Below, piece after piece: positions 50,180-59,144 of a DNA stretch of 64,000 bases. Source of the DNA: NCEH01 sp043195195 (GTDB taxonomy: Bacteria > Pseudomonadota > Alphaproteobacteria > Rhizobiales > Xanthobacteraceae). The stretch is taken from NCBI RefSeq assembly GCF_043195195.1, contig NZ_JBAFWT010000014.1:65231-129230 (forward strand). Reading direction: 5' to 3'. Positions within the stretch are counted from its first letter, which is position 1; every line of letters begins with the position of its first letter. A model generated the notes under the pieces. It was not told the origin of the DNA. It did no database searches and worked only from the letters and a program-made list of their open reading frames with translations. The position numbers and the translations under genes are program-made.

Positions 50180-52198
50180 ATGACTTACCGCCTGGATATC
50201 GACGGCGTCCGCGCCATAGCCGTGCTGAGCGTCCTGCTGTTCCACCTCGGTGTTCCCGGTGTTCCCGGTGGCTTCATCGGCGTGGACGTGTTCTTCGTCA
50301 TATCGGGCTATCTCATCACGGCGAACATCGTCGCCGATGCGCGTCAGGGCGATTTCTCCCTGCTGCGCTTCTACGACCGGCGCATCCGCCGCATCGGGCC
50401 GGCGCTGACCGTGGTCGTATTGGCCACGCTGGCCGCCGGGTATTTCATTCTCACGCCCGGCGATTATGCGGTGCTTGGGCGTAGCGCCGCCTATGCGGCT
50501 GCCGGCATTTCCAATTTTTTCTTCCTGCGCAACACCGGCTATTTCAACGCGGCGGCGGAAACCATGCCGCTGCTCCATACTTGGTCGCTGGGGGTTGAGG
50601 AGCAATTCTATGTGGCGTGGCCGCTGCTGCTTGTCGGCGCGCTGCGCGTCGCGAGCAGATGGCCACGACTCGTGCCGACGCTTGTGGGCGCCGTAATCCT
50701 CGCAAGCTTTGCCTATGCAGTGGAGAAGGTGGGCACCAATCCCAAGAGCGCTTTCTACCAGCCCTGGACACGGGCGTGGGAACTCGCGGTCGGCGGCGCG
50801 CTCGTATTCATTCCGGTCGCCTGGACGAGCGGGATGTCCACCCGCCTCGGCGACCTCCTGAAGCTTGCTGGCCTCATCGCCATAATCGCACCCATGCTGC
50901 TGCTGACGGCCGAAAGTCCATTTCCCGGCGTCAATGCCCTTGCGCCCGTGCTCGGCACCGCTTTGCTTCTCATGCCCACCGGCAGCCCCGGTCGCATCGC
51001 GCACGCGCTTGCGTTGGCGCCGCTGCCGTTCGTCGGGCGCATCTCCTATTCGCTCTATCTCTGGCACTGGCCGATCATCGTGCTGATGCGCCATTACCAT
51101 AATGGCGACCGGCTGGATCCCGGCTGGAGCGCGGCGGCGCTGGCGCTGTCCTTTGTAGCCGCGTGGCTCTCCTGGCGGTTCGTGGAGCAGCCGTTCCGCC
51201 GCCTGCGGCCACCGCCGTGGAAGAGCGTCGGTGCCGGCGTCCTGGCGGCGGGCACGGTGGCCGGACTTGGGCTCGCGCTCTATGTCGGGGACGGCCTGCC
51301 GGGGCGGGTTTCGCCCCACCTCCAGGCCATGGGCTCGAAGGATCGCATGTGGCACTGGGTCTGTCCGCAGAGCGTTCCCGACGGGCCGGCCAAGGGATTG
51401 TGCGCGGTCGGCGCACCATGGGCGAGCGCGGGAACGCGGGCGATCATCTGGGGCGACAGCCATGCCGAGCAACTTCTGCCGGTTTTGGATGTGGCTGGCC
51501 GCGAGGCGAATACCGCAATCGCCTTGTTCCGCGCCTGCCCCGCGATCATAGAAGCCGGCGGCGTCAGGCGCGATTTCGCCGGCATTCCGACCTATAATGA
51601 TGATTGTCGCCGTTCCCGTGAGGCCGTGCTCGCCTTGTTGAAGGCCGCGCCGGACATAAGGCTGGTGATCCTCGCCGGCGCATGGCCTGCCACGGCACAG
51701 AATCTCTATCGCCACGCTGGCGATGCGGTGGGGTACGAAACCGGCCGTGCTCTCCTGCGGGAAGGCTTCGATCAATTGATGCCGCAGCTTGCCTCGGGCG
51801 GGCGGCATGTGCTGCTGATGGCGGACATCCCCCACTGGGCCAGCGATCCGGTGCCGTGCGTGGTGGCGGATGACGGCTCGTTGCTACGTGCGCCATGCGT
51901 GCGCACGGTCTCCCAGCTCGCAGAACCCGATTTCGATCCCTGGCAGCGTGACGTGAACGACGTGTTCCGCGCCCTGCGGGGCCGGTATCGGGATGTGACC
52001 GTCGCCATTCCCGCCGACTCGCTTTGCGAACCCAAGTCCTGCCTATCGGAAATCGAGGGTGAATTTCTCTATTATGATCTCGATCATATCCGGCGCAATC
52101 TCTCCCCCGGTGCCACCCGGGCGTTGGCGGCGAGGCTCGGCCTTGCCGCTCTCTTGAGGGCGGCATCCTCTGGGCCTGTCGGTGCCCGGGCGGACTGA
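50180..52198 (+). CDS. acyltransferase 3 / SGNH fusion (OafA/YrhL-like)
   Basis: This 672-residue protein consists of an N-terminal acyltransferase-3 membrane domain of about ten helices (about 1-345; opening RLDIDGVRAIAVLSVLLFHL, then GGFIGVDVFFVISGYLI) and a C-terminal periplasmic SGNH-type domain (IIWGDSHAEQLLPVLDVAG, with DLDHIRRNLSPGATRAL as the Asp/His block). OafA-type enzymes acetylate O-antigen or other surface polysaccharides. The polymer cannot be deduced, as no glycan genes are nearby. Start ATG 50180 has no strong ribosome-binding site. Confidence 0.92.
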   Translation: MTYRLDIDGVRAIAVLSVLLFHLGVPGVPGGFIGVDVFFVISGYLITANIVADARQGDFSLLRFYDRRIRRIGPALTVVVLATLAAGYFILTPGDYAVLGRSAAYAAAGISNFFFLRNTGYFNAAAETMPLLHTWSLGVEEQFYVAWPLLLVGALRVASRWPRLVPTLVGAVILASFAYAVEKVGTNPKSAFYQPWTRAWELAVGGALVFIPVAWTSGMSTRLGDLLKLAGLIAIIAPMLLLTAESPFPGVNALAPVLGTALLLMPTGSPGRIAHALALAPLPFVGRISYSLYLWHWPIIVLMRHYHNGDRLDPGWSAAALALSFVAAWLSWRFVEQPFRRLRPPPWKSVGAGVLAAGTVAGLGLALYVGDGLPGRVSPHLQAMGSKDRMWHWVCPQSVPDGPAKGLCAVGAPWASAGTRAIIWGDSHAEQLLPVLDVAGREANTAIALFRACPAIIEAGGVRRDFAGIPTYNDDCRRSREAVLALLKAAPDIRLVILAGAWPATAQNLYRHAGDAVGYETGRALLREGFDQLMPQLASGGRHVLLMADIPHWASDPVPCVVADDGSLLRAPCVRTVSQLAEPDFDPWQRDVNDVFRALRGRYRDVTVAIPADSLCEPKSCLSEIEGEFLYYDLDHIRRNLSPGATRALAARLGLAALLRAASSGPVGARAD

Positions 52199-52358
52199 CG
52201 CGGCTCGGAGCGGACAGGATTGATGGGCCTTGCGAGCCTTTTGGCTCTCTGCGACTTTCGTGGAACGGACACGCGTATGACGTGGGTCAATGATAGGACA
52301 ATGATGCTGAGCTAATTTAAATTGGCTGGCCTTTTTCTCTGTCTGCCGGAGTTCATCC

Positions 52359-53393
52359 TTGCGCAGCCGCCCGATCGCACTTGTCCTTGACATCCATATC
52401 GCTCTCGCGGCGCTCTGCGCTGGCCCTGCCGTCGCTGCTGACGACGCCAAGAGCCTTGGTGAAAGGTTGCAGGGCCTGTGGGAGAAGATCGGCGGCAAGC
52501 GCCTGCCGGCGGATATCGCGAGCACCAACGGCCGCCTGGAAGCCGAGCAGGTGTTGATTTCAGCGAAGTTCGCCGGGCGGGTGTTGCAGGTGCTGGTCGA
52601 AGAGGGGCAGACGGTGGATGCCGGCGCCGTGGTCGCGCGGATGGATACGGCGGAACTTGATGCCCAGCTTGCCGGCGCCGAGGCCCAGGTGCGCCGCGCC
52701 GAAAAGGCCATGACCGAGTCGCAGGCGGCCATCACCCAGCGCGAAAGCGAGGTGGTGCTGGCCCATCAGGAATATGAACGGGCCTCGACGTTGAGTGCGC
52801 GCGGCTACGGCACGGTTCAATCGCTTGACCAGCGGCGCAGCCAGATGAATGTGGCCGAAGGCGCCAAGCGGGCGGCGCAGGCCAGCTTCGACCAGGCCCA
52901 GGCCGCCGCCGACACCGCCCGCGCCGAAGTGGCACGTATCCGCTCGCAGCTCGACGATTCGGTGCTGACGGCCCCCCGCCGCGGCCGCATCGAATACAAG
53001 CTGGTGCAATCCGGCGAGGTGGTTGCCGCCGGCGCGCCGATCGCGACGCTGCTTGACCTCGCGGACGTCTACATGACCGTGTTTCTGCCGGCCCGCGTCG
53101 CCGGTCGGCTCGGCATCGGCGACGAGGCGCGCATCGTGCTCGATCCGGCGCCGGACTATGTGATCCCCGCGAGCGTCTCGTTCGTCGCCACGGAAGCCCA
53201 GTTCACGCCCAAGACGGTGGAGACGTCCGACGAGCGCGAGAAGCTGATGTTCCGCGTGAAGCTGAAGATCGCTCCGAGCCTGCTGAAGCAATATGAGGCA
53301 CAGGTGAAGACCGGCGTGCGCGGTGTCGCCTTCGTGCGCACCAGCCGCACGGCGGCATGGCCGGCCGAGCTTGCCGTGAAGCTTCCCAAATGA
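52359..53393 (+). CDS. HlyD-family periplasmic adaptor of ABC exporter
   Basis: This 344-residue adaptor has a hydrophobic N-terminus (VLDIHIALAALCAGPAVA), the lipoyl-like half-motif GRVLQVLVEEGQTVDAGAV, a long alpha-hairpin rich in Ala, Gln and Arg (about 100-190), and the second half-motif SVLTAPRRGRIEYKLVQSG. It is the YhiI-type partner of RbbA. The start is TTG with GGAG 9 bases upstream; it overlaps the next gene by 4 bases (ATGA), so adaptor and ATPase are coupled. Confidence 0.9.
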   Translation: MRSRPIALVLDIHIALAALCAGPAVAADDAKSLGERLQGLWEKIGGKRLPADIASTNGRLEAEQVLISAKFAGRVLQVLVEEGQTVDAGAVVARMDTAELDAQLAGAEAQVRRAEKAMTESQAAITQRESEVVLAHQEYERASTLSARGYGTVQSLDQRRSQMNVAEGAKRAAQASFDQAQAAADTARAEVARIRSQLDDSVLTAPRRGRIEYKLVQSGEVVAAGAPIATLLDLADVYMTVFLPARVAGRLGIGDEARIVLDPAPDYVIPASVSFVATEAQFTPKTVETSDEREKLMFRVKLKIAPSLLKQYEAQVKTGVRGVAFVRTSRTAAWPAELAVKLPK

Positions 53394-56107
53394 GCGATGC
53401 GGCCGTCCGCTTCGCCGGCGTCGTGCATCATTACGGAAAGACCGTTGCGCTTGGCGGCATCGATCTGGAGATCCCGGCGGGCTGCATGGCCGGTCTGATC
53501 GGCCCGGACGGGGTGGGCAAATCGACCCTGCTTTCGCTGACCGCCGGTATCACGAAAATCCAGGCCGGCACGGTGGACGTGCTTGGCGGCGACATGGCCG
53601 ACAGCAGCCAGCGCCGCATCACGGGCGCGCGCATCGCCTTCATGCCCCAGGGGCTCGGGCGCAATCTCTATCCCACACTCTCGGTGGCGGAGAATCTCGA
53701 CTTCTTCGGCCGCCTGTTCGGCCAAGCCGGCGCCGAGCGGCGGGCACGCAGCGCCGAATTGCTCGCCGCCACCGGCCTTGCCCCCTTCGCGGATCGTCCG
53801 GCCGGCAAGCTCTCCGGCGGCATGAAGCAGAAGCTCGGCATCTGCACGGCGCTGATCCACGATCCCGATCTCTTGATCCTGGACGAGCCCACCACCGGCA
53901 TCGATCCGCTGTCCCGGCGCCAGTTCTGGGATTTGATTAAGCGCATGCGGGCGCGGCGGCCGGGCATGAGCGTGATCGTTGCCACCGCCTATATGGAGGA
54001 GGCCGACGCCTTCGATTGGCTCGCCGCCGTGCACGATGGCCACGTGATCGCGAGCGGAAGCCCGCAGGAGATCAAGGCCCGCACCGGGGAGACCAATCTG
54101 GAGCGGGCTTTCGTCGCCTTGCTGCCGGAGGACGCGCGCACCACCGACGGGCCGGTGGTCGAACGCCCGCGCGTGCCGCAGGATGGCGTGCCGGCCATCG
54201 AGGCGGAAGGGCTCACCTGCCGCTTCGGCGCCTTCACGGCCGTGGACCATGTGAGCTTTCGCATCGAGAAGGGCGAGATCTTCGGCTTTCTCGGCTCGAA
54301 CGGTTCGGGCAAGAGCACCACCATGAAAATGCTCACCGGCCTCTTGCCGGCGAGCGAGGGGGAGGCCCGCCTGTTCGGCCAGAAGCTCGACGCGGGGGAC
54401 CTGGAGACGCGCCGCCGCGTCGGCTACATGTCCCAGGCCTTCTCGCTCTACAGCGAACTGACCGTGCGGCAGAATTTGATGCTGCACGCGCAATTGTTCG
54501 AGCTGCCGCCCGACACCATCCTGCCTCGGGTTCAGGAGATGCTCACCCGCTTTGATCTGGTAGATGTCGCGGACACCCGGCCGGAGAGTCTGCCGCTCGG
54601 CATGCGCCAGCGCCTGCAACTCGCCGTCGCCATCATCCACCGGCCGGAAATCCTGATCCTCGACGAGCCGACCTCCGGCGTCGACCCGGTCGCCCGCGAC
54701 GGCTTCTGGCGCGAACTCATCGCCCTGTCGCGCGACGATGGCGTCACCATTTTCCTCTCCACCCATTTCATGAACGAAGCCGAGCGCTGCGATCGCATCT
54801 CGCTGATGCACCAGGGCAAGGTGCTCGCTGTGGGCACCCCGGATGAACTCAAGGCCGAGCGCAAGACGCAATCGCTGGAGGACGTGTTCATCGCCGTCCT
54901 GGAGGAGGCCGGCATGGGGCAGGAGGGCGACGCGGCCGCCGCGCAAGCCGACGTCCCGGTGTCTTCCGGCCCGCCGCGGCGGATCGATCCGCGACGGATG
55001 TGGGCCTATGCCTGGCGCGAGACGCTCGAAATCCTGCGCGATCCCGCCCGCCTCGCCTTTGCCTTCCTTGGCCCGGTGCTGCTGCTTTTTACCTTCGGCT
55101 ATGGCGTGTCCTTCGATGTGGAGCACTTGCCTTACGCAGCGTTCGACCAGGACCAGAGCGCACAGAGCCGGCAATTGCTCGAAAGCTTCCAGGGCTCGCG
55201 CTATTTCGACGAGAAGCCACCCATTGCCTCGACCACTCAGCTCGATACCCGCATGAGGAGTGGGGAATTGTCCGTGGCCATTGAGGTGCCCTCGGATTTC
55301 GGCAAGCAATTGCAGCGCGAGCGCCAGCCCGAAGTGGGCGTATGGGTGGACGGAGCCATGCCGTTCCGCGCCGAGACCGCGCGCGGCTATGTCTCAGGGA
55401 TCGCCCAGACCTATATGGCGGACGAAATTCTACGCCGCTATGGCCATGCGGTGCCGCTCTATCCGATCAAGATCGACACCCGCTTCCGCTACAATCAGGC
55501 CTTCAAGAGCGTCAACGCCATCGTGCCGAGCGTGATCGTGCTGATGCTGGTGCTGATCCCCGCCGTGATGACCGCGCTCGGCATCGTGAAGGAGAAGGAG
55601 ACCGGCTCCATCTCCAACTTCCAATCCACGCCGGTCACCAAGGTGGAATTCCTGCTGGGCAAGCAATTGCCCTATGTGTTCATCGCCTTCCTCAGCTTCC
55701 TGTCGCTGGTGGTGCTGGCGACGGTGTTCTTCCAAGTTCCGCTGAAGGGTTCGTTCGTGACCCTCGTGCTCGGCTCGCTCGCATATGTGTTCGCGACCAC
55801 CGGCTTCGGCCTGTTCGTCTCGAGCTTCGTTTCCAGCCAGGTGGCGGCGATCTTCGCCACCTCGATCCTCGCCATCCTGCCGGCGGTGAATTTTTCCGGC
55901 CTCCTGGTGCCGGTGTCCTCGCTCTCCGGGGGTGCCCGGCTGATGGGCCTCGCCTTTCCTGCGGCCTGGTATCAGCCGGTGAGCGTCGGGGTTTTCGCCA
56001 AGGCGCTCGGCTTTTCCGATTTATGGCCGAACATGGCCGTGTTGGTGCTGTTCGCGCTCGGCTTCATCGGCGCGGCGGTGCTCGCGCTGCGCAAGCAGGG
56101 GGCCTGA
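53390..56107 (+). CDS. rbbA: ABC exporter, two ATPase domains fused to ABC-2 permease (RbbA/YhiH type)
   Basis: The 905-residue chain has ATPase domain 1 (Walker A GPDGVGKST at 38-46, signature LSGGMKQKLG, Walker B LLILDEPTTG), ATPase domain 2 (Walker A GSNGSGKST, signature LPLGMRQRLQ that departs from LSGGQ, Walker B ILILDEPTSG) and a C-terminal ABC-2 membrane domain with about six helices, beginning LGPVLLLFTFGYGVSF. This matches RbbA/YhiH, described in E. coli as a ribosome-associated ATPase, and is here embedded in an export operon with a HlyD adaptor and a second permease. The degenerate second signature is typical of asymmetric ABC pairs. Confidence 0.9.
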   Translation: MSDAAVRFAGVVHHYGKTVALGGIDLEIPAGCMAGLIGPDGVGKSTLLSLTAGITKIQAGTVDVLGGDMADSSQRRITGARIAFMPQGLGRNLYPTLSVAENLDFFGRLFGQAGAERRARSAELLAATGLAPFADRPAGKLSGGMKQKLGICTALIHDPDLLILDEPTTGIDPLSRRQFWDLIKRMRARRPGMSVIVATAYMEEADAFDWLAAVHDGHVIASGSPQEIKARTGETNLERAFVALLPEDARTTDGPVVERPRVPQDGVPAIEAEGLTCRFGAFTAVDHVSFRIEKGEIFGFLGSNGSGKSTTMKMLTGLLPASEGEARLFGQKLDAGDLETRRRVGYMSQAFSLYSELTVRQNLMLHAQLFELPPDTILPRVQEMLTRFDLVDVADTRPESLPLGMRQRLQLAVAIIHRPEILILDEPTSGVDPVARDGFWRELIALSRDDGVTIFLSTHFMNEAERCDRISLMHQGKVLAVGTPDELKAERKTQSLEDVFIAVLEEAGMGQEGDAAAAQADVPVSSGPPRRIDPRRMWAYAWRETLEILRDPARLAFAFLGPVLLLFTFGYGVSFDVEHLPYAAFDQDQSAQSRQLLESFQGSRYFDEKPPIASTTQLDTRMRSGELSVAIEVPSDFGKQLQRERQPEVGVWVDGAMPFRAETARGYVSGIAQTYMADEILRRYGHAVPLYPIKIDTRFRYNQAFKSVNAIVPSVIVLMLVLIPAVMTALGIVKEKETGSISNFQSTPVTKVEFLLGKQLPYVFIAFLSFLSLVVLATVFFQVPLKGSFVTLVLGSLAYVFATTGFGLFVSSFVSSQVAAIFATSILAILPAVNFSGLLVPVSSLSGGARLMGLAFPAAWYQPVSVGVFAKALGFSDLWPNMAVLVLFALGFIGAAVLALRKQGA

Positions 56108-56108
56108 C

Positions 56109-57230
56109 ATGCGCGCCCGCCTCATGCGCATCTGGCGGCTCGGCATCAAGGAGCTTTACAGCCTCAAAGCCGATCCGGTGCTTCTGGTTCTGATCGTCTA
56201 CACCTTCACCTTCGCCATTTACACGGTCGCGACAGGTGCCAAGTTCGAGGTGGAGAATGCCGCCGTCGCGGTAGTGGACGAGGATCAGTCCGCGCTCTCG
56301 CGGCAGGTGCGTGCGGCAATTCTGAAGCCCTTCTTCAAGGAGCCGGTGCTGATCGGCGCCGACCAGATCGACCGTGTGATGGATTCCGGCCGGTTCGTAT
56401 TCGTCGTCGAGATTCCGCCGAAATTCGAGCAGGATGCCATTTCAGGTCGGTATCCAACGATACAGATCGATGTGGACGCGACCGCCATGTCCCAGGCGGG
56501 AAACGGCGCCTCCTATCTCCAGAACATCATTTTTCAGGAGATCAGCACCGCCTTGCCGGACACCGTCCAGGCCGCGCCGATCGCGGTGGTGGTCCGGGCG
56601 AAATTCAATCCCAACCTCAAGTCGGCATGGTTCACGGCGGTGATGCAGGTGATCAACAACATCACCATGCTGGCGGTCATCCTCTCCGGTGCGGCGCTGA
56701 TCCGCGAGCGCGAGCACGGCACCATCGAGCATCTGCTGGTGATGCCGGTGACGCCGATCGAAATCATGCTGGCGAAGATTTGGGCCAACGGCCTGGTGAT
56801 CGTGGTGGCGGCGATCTTGTCCCTACTTGGGGTGGTGGAAGGCCTGCTCGCGGTTCCGGTACAGGGCTCGCTCGGCCTGTTCATCCTGGCGACCGTGACC
56901 TATCAATTCTCGGTCACCGCGCTCGGCATCCTGATCGCGACCGCGTCCACCTCCATGGCCCAGTTCGGCCTGATTGTCATGCCGATCCTGATCGTCATGA
57001 ACCTGCTCTCTGGCAGCACCACGCCGCTGGAAAGCATGCCGGCCTGGCTTCAGAATGTGATGCAGTTCTCGCCCTCCACGCATTTCGTGGCGCTCTCCCA
57101 GGCTATCCTTTACCGTGGCGCCGGCCTGGCGATCATCTGGCCGCAGCTTCTGGCGCTGCTGGCCATCGGGGCGGCCTTCTTCGCACTTGCCGCCATGCGG
57201 TTCCGCAAGGCGCTGCTGGGCGCGCAGTGA
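56109..57230 (+). CDS. ABC-2 type permease (YhhJ type)
   Basis: This 373-residue permease has one N-terminal helix (PVLLVLIVYTFTFAIYTVA), a periplasmic domain of about 150 residues and five C-terminal helices, including IREREHGTIEHLLVMPVTPI between helices 2 and 3, a hallmark of ABC-2 permeases. It begins one base after the rbbA stop codon, completing a HlyD-RbbA-YhhJ export system. The substrate is unknown; relatives are implicated in drug or lipid export. Confidence 0.9.
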   Translation: MRARLMRIWRLGIKELYSLKADPVLLVLIVYTFTFAIYTVATGAKFEVENAAVAVVDEDQSALSRQVRAAILKPFFKEPVLIGADQIDRVMDSGRFVFVVEIPPKFEQDAISGRYPTIQIDVDATAMSQAGNGASYLQNIIFQEISTALPDTVQAAPIAVVVRAKFNPNLKSAWFTAVMQVINNITMLAVILSGAALIREREHGTIEHLLVMPVTPIEIMLAKIWANGLVIVVAAILSLLGVVEGLLAVPVQGSLGLFILATVTYQFSVTALGILIATASTSMAQFGLIVMPILIVMNLLSGSTTPLESMPAWLQNVMQFSPSTHFVALSQAILYRGAGLAIIWPQLLALLAIGAAFFALAAMRFRKALLGAQ

Positions 57231-57246
57231 GGGGGCGAGGTCGCGG

Positions 57247-57260
57247 TTGATGCGGCTCAA
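57247..57260. promoter_or_regulatory. FixK/FNR-type box upstream of CBS-BON gene
   Basis: TTGAT-GCGG-CTCAA matches the FNR consensus TTGAT-N4-ATCAA in 9 of 10 positions and the rhizobial FixK consensus TTG(A/C)-N6-(T/G)CAA fully. Its centre is about 72 bases before the ATG at 57325, so a start site 41 bases downstream would leave a 30-base leader, the usual class II geometry. Confidence 0.65.
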
Positions 57261-57324
57261 TGCAGCAGGCGGCCTGCGTGCCCATGATTCAGACTTGGTT
57301 CAGCGGGAGCCGTAGGAGACGACC

Positions 57325-58059
57325 ATGCGCGTTGCAAATGTGATGACCGCGCCGGTCATCAGCGTCGAACCCACCACAACCATTGCGGACGCCGCCAAGC
57401 TCATGCTGGCGCAGCACATCAGCGGCCTGCCTGTTGTCGCGAAGGACGGCACGCTGGTCGGCATGATCACCGAGGGTGATTTCCTGCGCCGGGCCGAATT
57501 GGGCACGCAGGTCCAGCGCTCCTGGTGGCTTGAGCTGATCGTGAGCCCCGGCAAGGAGGCGGAAGAATATGTCCAAGCGCACGGCCGCACGGTCGATGAG
57601 GTGATGACCAGGGACGTCGTCACCACACGGAAAGAGACCCCGCTCTCCGAGGTCGTCGAAACCATGACACGCGAGCGCATCAAGCGTCTGCCCGTGGTGG
57701 AGGACGGAAAGCTGATCGGCATCGTCGCGCGCTCCGACCTACTGCGGGCGCTGGCGGCGGCGCTGCCGTCCGGATCCGCGGCGGAAACCGATGATGCGCG
57801 GCTGCGGGCGGCCATTCTTAAGGAACTGGGGACGCAGCCGTGGAGCGGCAACGGTTTGGTCCGGGTGCATGTGGCCGACGGCGTTGCCGAATTGCGGGGC
57901 ACCATTTTCGATGAGCGCGAGCGCATGGCGATCCGCGTCGTCGCGGAGAATGTGCCGGGGGTAAAGAAGGTCATCGACCAATTGGTCTGGGTCGAGCCCA
58001 TGTCCGGCATGGTCATCTTGCCCCCAGGCGAGGATGGAGTGGTGCGCGGCGCCGCTTGA
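57325..58059 (+). CDS. CBS-CBS-BON domain protein
   Basis: This 244-residue cytoplasmic protein has two CBS domains (about 7-57: VANVMTAPVISVEPTTTIAD; about 93-145: VDEVMTRDVVTTRKETPLSE) and a C-terminal BON domain (about 150-230: VRVHVADGVAELRGTIFDER). CBS pairs bind adenylates and sense energy charge, and the BON fold may bind phospholipid or polymer surfaces. A FixK-type box precedes it. It opens a string CBS-BON, alcohol dehydrogenase, which lie 40 bases apart. Confidence 0.92.
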   Translation: MRVANVMTAPVISVEPTTTIADAAKLMLAQHISGLPVVAKDGTLVGMITEGDFLRRAELGTQVQRSWWLELIVSPGKEAEEYVQAHGRTVDEVMTRDVVTTRKETPLSEVVETMTRERIKRLPVVEDGKLIGIVARSDLLRALAAALPSGSAAETDDARLRAAILKELGTQPWSGNGLVRVHVADGVAELRGTIFDERERMAIRVVAENVPGVKKVIDQLVWVEPMSGMVILPPGEDGVVRGAA

Positions 58060-58099
58060 TCCCTGGTCGCCCCGGACCGTATTGCGCAGGAGCATCGAT

Positions 58100-59083
58100 A
58101 TGAGAGCCATGGTTCTGCGCGCGCTTCGCCAACCCCTCGTGCTTGAGGAGCGGCCGGACCCGTTGCCCGCGGCGGGCCAGATTCGGGTCAAGGTCGAAGC
58201 GTGCGCCGTGTGCCGCACGGACCTTCATGTGGTGGACGGGGAACTACCGAACCCGGTGCTGCCCATCGTGCCCGGCCACGAGATTGTCGGCATCGTCGAT
58301 GCGCTCGGCGAAGGCGTGGCGGCCCCCGCGCTCGGGACCCGCGTGGGCATTCCCTGGCTTGGCCATACCTGTGGCCACTGCCCTTATTGCGCGTCCGGGC
58401 ATGAAAATTTGTGCGACGCCCCGGAGTTCACCGGCTTCACCCGCGACGGAGGCTTTGCAACCCATGTGGTGGCGGATGTGGACTTCGCCTTTCCTCTTGT
58501 CGGGTTCGACGATCCCGTTGCGGCAGCACCGCTGATGTGCGCCGGGCTGATCGGCTGGCGCTCGCTTTCCATGGCGGGAGATGCCCGACGCATCGGGCTC
58601 TATGGCTTTGGGGCGGCCGCGCATATCCTCGCGCAAGTGTGCCGCTGGCAGGGGCGGGAGGTCTATGCCTTCACCCGCGCAGGCGATTTGGCGGCGCAGC
58701 AGATGGCGCTATCGCTCGGTGCCCGCTGGGCCGGATCTTCGGACGAGCGCCCGCCCGAGGAACTCGACGCGGCGATCCTGTTTGCGCCGGTCGGCGCCTT
58801 GGTGCCGCTCGCGCTGCGGGCCGTGCGTAAGGGCGGCCGGGTGGTGTGCGGCGGCATCCATATGAGCGATATCCCACAGTTTCCCTATTCGATCCTCTGG
58901 GAGGAGCGGCAGGTTCTCTCCGTCGCCAATCTCACGCGCGAGGATGCGCACGCGTTCCTCGCGCTCGCGCCCAAGGCCGGGGTGAAAACCACCACGACCG
59001 TCTATCCCCTGGAGCAGGCCAACGCAGCCCTGGCGGATCTGCGCGCCGGGCGGTTCCAGGGCGCAGCCGTTCTGGTGCCGTGA
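58100..59083 (+). CDS. zinc-dependent alcohol dehydrogenase-family protein
   Basis: This 327-residue medium-chain dehydrogenase has catalytic zinc ligands Cys38 (ACAVCRTDLHV) and His60 (VPGHEIVG), and the structural zinc cysteines Cys91, Cys94, Cys97 and Cys105 (CGHCPYCASGHENLC). The nucleotide-binding core lacks a clean GxGxxG and reads IGLYGFGAAAHILAQV. It uses NAD(P)H to interconvert alcohols and aldehydes. AGGAG lies 8 bases before ATG 58100. With the CBS-BON gene upstream, a fermentative role under low oxygen is plausible. Confidence 0.88.
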   Translation: MRAMVLRALRQPLVLEERPDPLPAAGQIRVKVEACAVCRTDLHVVDGELPNPVLPIVPGHEIVGIVDALGEGVAAPALGTRVGIPWLGHTCGHCPYCASGHENLCDAPEFTGFTRDGGFATHVVADVDFAFPLVGFDDPVAAAPLMCAGLIGWRSLSMAGDARRIGLYGFGAAAHILAQVCRWQGREVYAFTRAGDLAAQQMALSLGARWAGSSDERPPEELDAAILFAPVGALVPLALRAVRKGGRVVCGGIHMSDIPQFPYSILWEERQVLSVANLTREDAHAFLALAPKAGVKTTTTVYPLEQANAALADLRAGRFQGAAVLVP

Positions 59084-59144
59084 GCATTTTTCAAGCGGCC
59101 TGGACCTGAACGATAACCGGACCTTGCGATGATCTTGCGCCGTG

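Noticed and set aside
53156..55309. 717-codon open frame antisense to the adaptor and RbbA genes
   Set aside because: Shadow frame; the sense translations have Walker motifs and HlyD blocks.
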